From: Bradyrhizobium sp. dw_78
GTDB lineage: Bacteria; Pseudomonadota; Alphaproteobacteria; Rhizobiales; Xanthobacteraceae
Length of the DNA: 64,000 bases
NCBI RefSeq assembly: GCF_018449525.1
Contig: NZ_JAAVUS010000002.1
Location: 434,001-498,000 of the forward strand
Reading direction: 5' to 3'
Each line of letters opens with the position of its first letter. Within the stretch, counting starts at the first letter, position 1. The position numbers were made by a program, and so were the translations under genes. Shown here one piece after another: positions 62,807-64,000 of this stretch. The notes beneath the pieces are model-generated. The model saw nothing but the letters and a program-made list of their open reading frames with translations, did no database searches and was not told the origin of the DNA.

Positions 62807-64000
62807 ATGCCCGCGCCAAAGCCTCCCGCGTTCGAGACATTGAGCCTGCATGCAGGCCAGCATCCCGATCCCTCGACCGGCGCGCGGGCCGTGCCTATCT
62901 ATCAGACGACCTCCTATGTCTTTCAGGATTCCGAACACGCCGCGGCGCTGTTCAATCTGGAACGCGCCGGGCACATCTACACGCGGATTTCCAATCCGAC
63001 GACGGCCGTTCTCGAAGAGCGGCTGGCGGCGCTCGAAGGCGGAATAGGCGCGATCTGCACGGCGAGCGGAATGGCCGCGATGCATCTGGCCATCGCGACA
63101 TTGCTCAATGCCGGCGACCATATCGTCGCCTCGTCCTCGCTCTATGGCGGCACCATCAACCTGCTCGCGCACACCCTGCCCCGCTTCGGGATCACCACGA
63201 CATTCGTCAAGCCGCGCGATCTCGGCGCATTCCGCTCGGCGATCCAATCGAACACGCGGCTCGTGATCGGCGAGACCATCGGCAATCCCGGCCTGGAAGT
63301 GCTCGATATTCCCGAAGTCGCCGGCATCGCGCATGACGCCAAGATCCCGCTTTTGATCGACAACACGTTTGCGACGCCCTATCTGAGCCGCCCGATCGAG
63401 CTCGGCGCCGATATCGTCATGAACTCGGTCACCAAATGGCTCGGCGGGCACGGCATCGCGATCGGCGGCGTCATCGTCGATGGCGGCCATTTCGACTGGC
63501 ACGCCTCCGGCAAACTCCCTGTCCTGACCGAGCCCTATGCCGGGTACCACGGCATCGTCTTCGACGAGCAGTTCGGGCCGGCCGCTTTCATCATGCGCGC
63601 GCGGACCGAGGGCCTGCGCGACTTCGGCGCGTGCCTGTCGCCGACCAACGCCTTCCAATTGTTGCAGGGGATCGAGACCCTGGCGATCCGCATGGATCGC
63701 CACCTGCAGAACACCTACGCCGTACTCGATTTCCTGAAGGCCAACAAAGCCGTCGATTGGGTTCTTCATCCCTCGCTCGCAGACCATCCAGATCACGCCC
63801 TGGCGAAACGGCTGCTGCCGCGCGGCGCCGGTTCGATCGTCAGCTTCGGCATCAAGGGCGGGCGCACCGCCGGCCGCAAGTTCATCGAGAGCCTGCGGAT
63901 GATCAGTCATCTCGCCAATGTCGGCGACGCCAAGACGCTCGTCATTCATCCCGCCAGCACCACGCATCAGCAGATGGATGCCGCGCAACTTCAGGCCGCC
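62807..64000 (+). CDS. metY: O-acetylhomoserine aminocarboxypropyltransferase (runs off right edge)
   Basis: The first 398 residues of a PLP-dependent Cys/Met metabolism enzyme: ETLSLHAGQHPDPSTGARAV, then ASSSLYGGTINLLAHTLPR, LIDNTFATPYLSRP and the Schiff-base lysine in NSVTKWLGGHG (Lys210). It makes homocysteine (or cysteine) from O-acetyl-L-homoserine (or serine) and sulfide. TGAGG precedes ATG 62807. The end of the gene is outside the window. A cystathionine gamma-synthase-type relative (MetZ/MetB) cannot be fully excluded without the C-terminus. Confidence 0.87.
   Translation, partial: MPAPKPPAFETLSLHAGQHPDPSTGARAVPIYQTTSYVFQDSEHAAALFNLERAGHIYTRISNPTTAVLEERLAALEGGIGAICTASGMAAMHLAIATLLNAGDHIVASSSLYGGTINLLAHTLPRFGITTTFVKPRDLGAFRSAIQSNTRLVIGETIGNPGLEVLDIPEVAGIAHDAKIPLLIDNTFATPYLSRPIELGADIVMNSVTKWLGGHGIAIGGVIVDGGHFDWHASGKLPVLTEPYAGYHGIVFDEQFGPAAFIMRARTEGLRDFGACLSPTNAFQLLQGIETLAIRMDRHLQNTYAVLDFLKANKAVDWVLHPSLADHPDHALAKRLLPRGAGSIVSFGIKGGRTAGRKFIESLRMISHLANVGDAKTLVIHPASTTHQQMDAAQLQAA

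Overview
The window looks like chromosomal DNA of a high-GC alphaproteobacterium, most likely Bradyrhizobium or a close relative (Nitrobacteraceae). The evidence is the codon use, the protein families (several Liv-type ABC transporters, CoA ligases, flavin oxidoreductases, tripartite tricarboxylate transporter) and many copies of palindromic intergenic repeats of the kind common in that group. I recognise no rRNA, tRNA, CRISPR array, insertion sequence or prophage. The content is mostly catabolic and transport genes.

Layout. 0-8.6 kb: a partial MFS gene, a periplasmic PRC-barrel protein, an amylo-alpha-1,6-glucosidase-like protein, an ABC exporter and a divergent glycosyltransferase, then about 1.1 kb of repeat-derived intergenic DNA and an outer-membrane barrel protein. 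8.7-13.3 kb: alkyl sulfatase, a divergent drug-efflux-type MFS and a class II aldolase. 13.4-26.7 kb: a CoA-dependent aromatic degradation cluster with a benzoate/2-aminobenzoate-type CoA ligase, RidA, a kynurenine-formamidase-like hydrolase, a MarR regulator, an orphan Liv-type binding protein, a cupin, a flavin monooxygenase, a 783-residue monooxygenase/old-yellow-enzyme fusion, an enoyl-CoA hydratase, an SDR and a Zn alcohol dehydrogenase. Four of its promoter regions share a TTTAAGCTTAAA-like motif, so the cluster probably forms one MarR regulon.

26.8-43.8 kb: an amino-acid permease, a complete LivFGMH-plus-binding-protein transporter, a three-subunit molybdenum hydroxylase, a divergent luciferase-like monooxygenase with a polysaccharide-deacetylase-type hydrolase, a TetR / flavin reductase / flavin monooxygenase / VOC operon, a beta-hydroxyacid dehydrogenase and a zeta-type GST. 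Two divergent promoters here share a second motif (TTGTTTATCG...GAT). This set resembles an uptake-plus-oxidation pathway for an unidentified, possibly N-heterocyclic, substrate and is the best candidate for something undescribed.

44-54.3 kb: a second Liv transporter whose two ATPases are fused in one polypeptide, TctBA without a TctC, two small hypothetical genes, a core-MetE-like methyltransferase and a PcaC-like protein. 54.6-64 kb: a VOC protein, a DHA2 MFS, a three-subunit GMC dehydrogenase complex with a triheme cytochrome c, an O6-methylguanine methyltransferase and a partial O-acetylhomoserine sulfhydrylase running off the right edge.

Start codons were chosen by Shine-Dalgarno position and family length. 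Substrates of most catabolic enzymes cannot be read from sequence alone and are given as inference.
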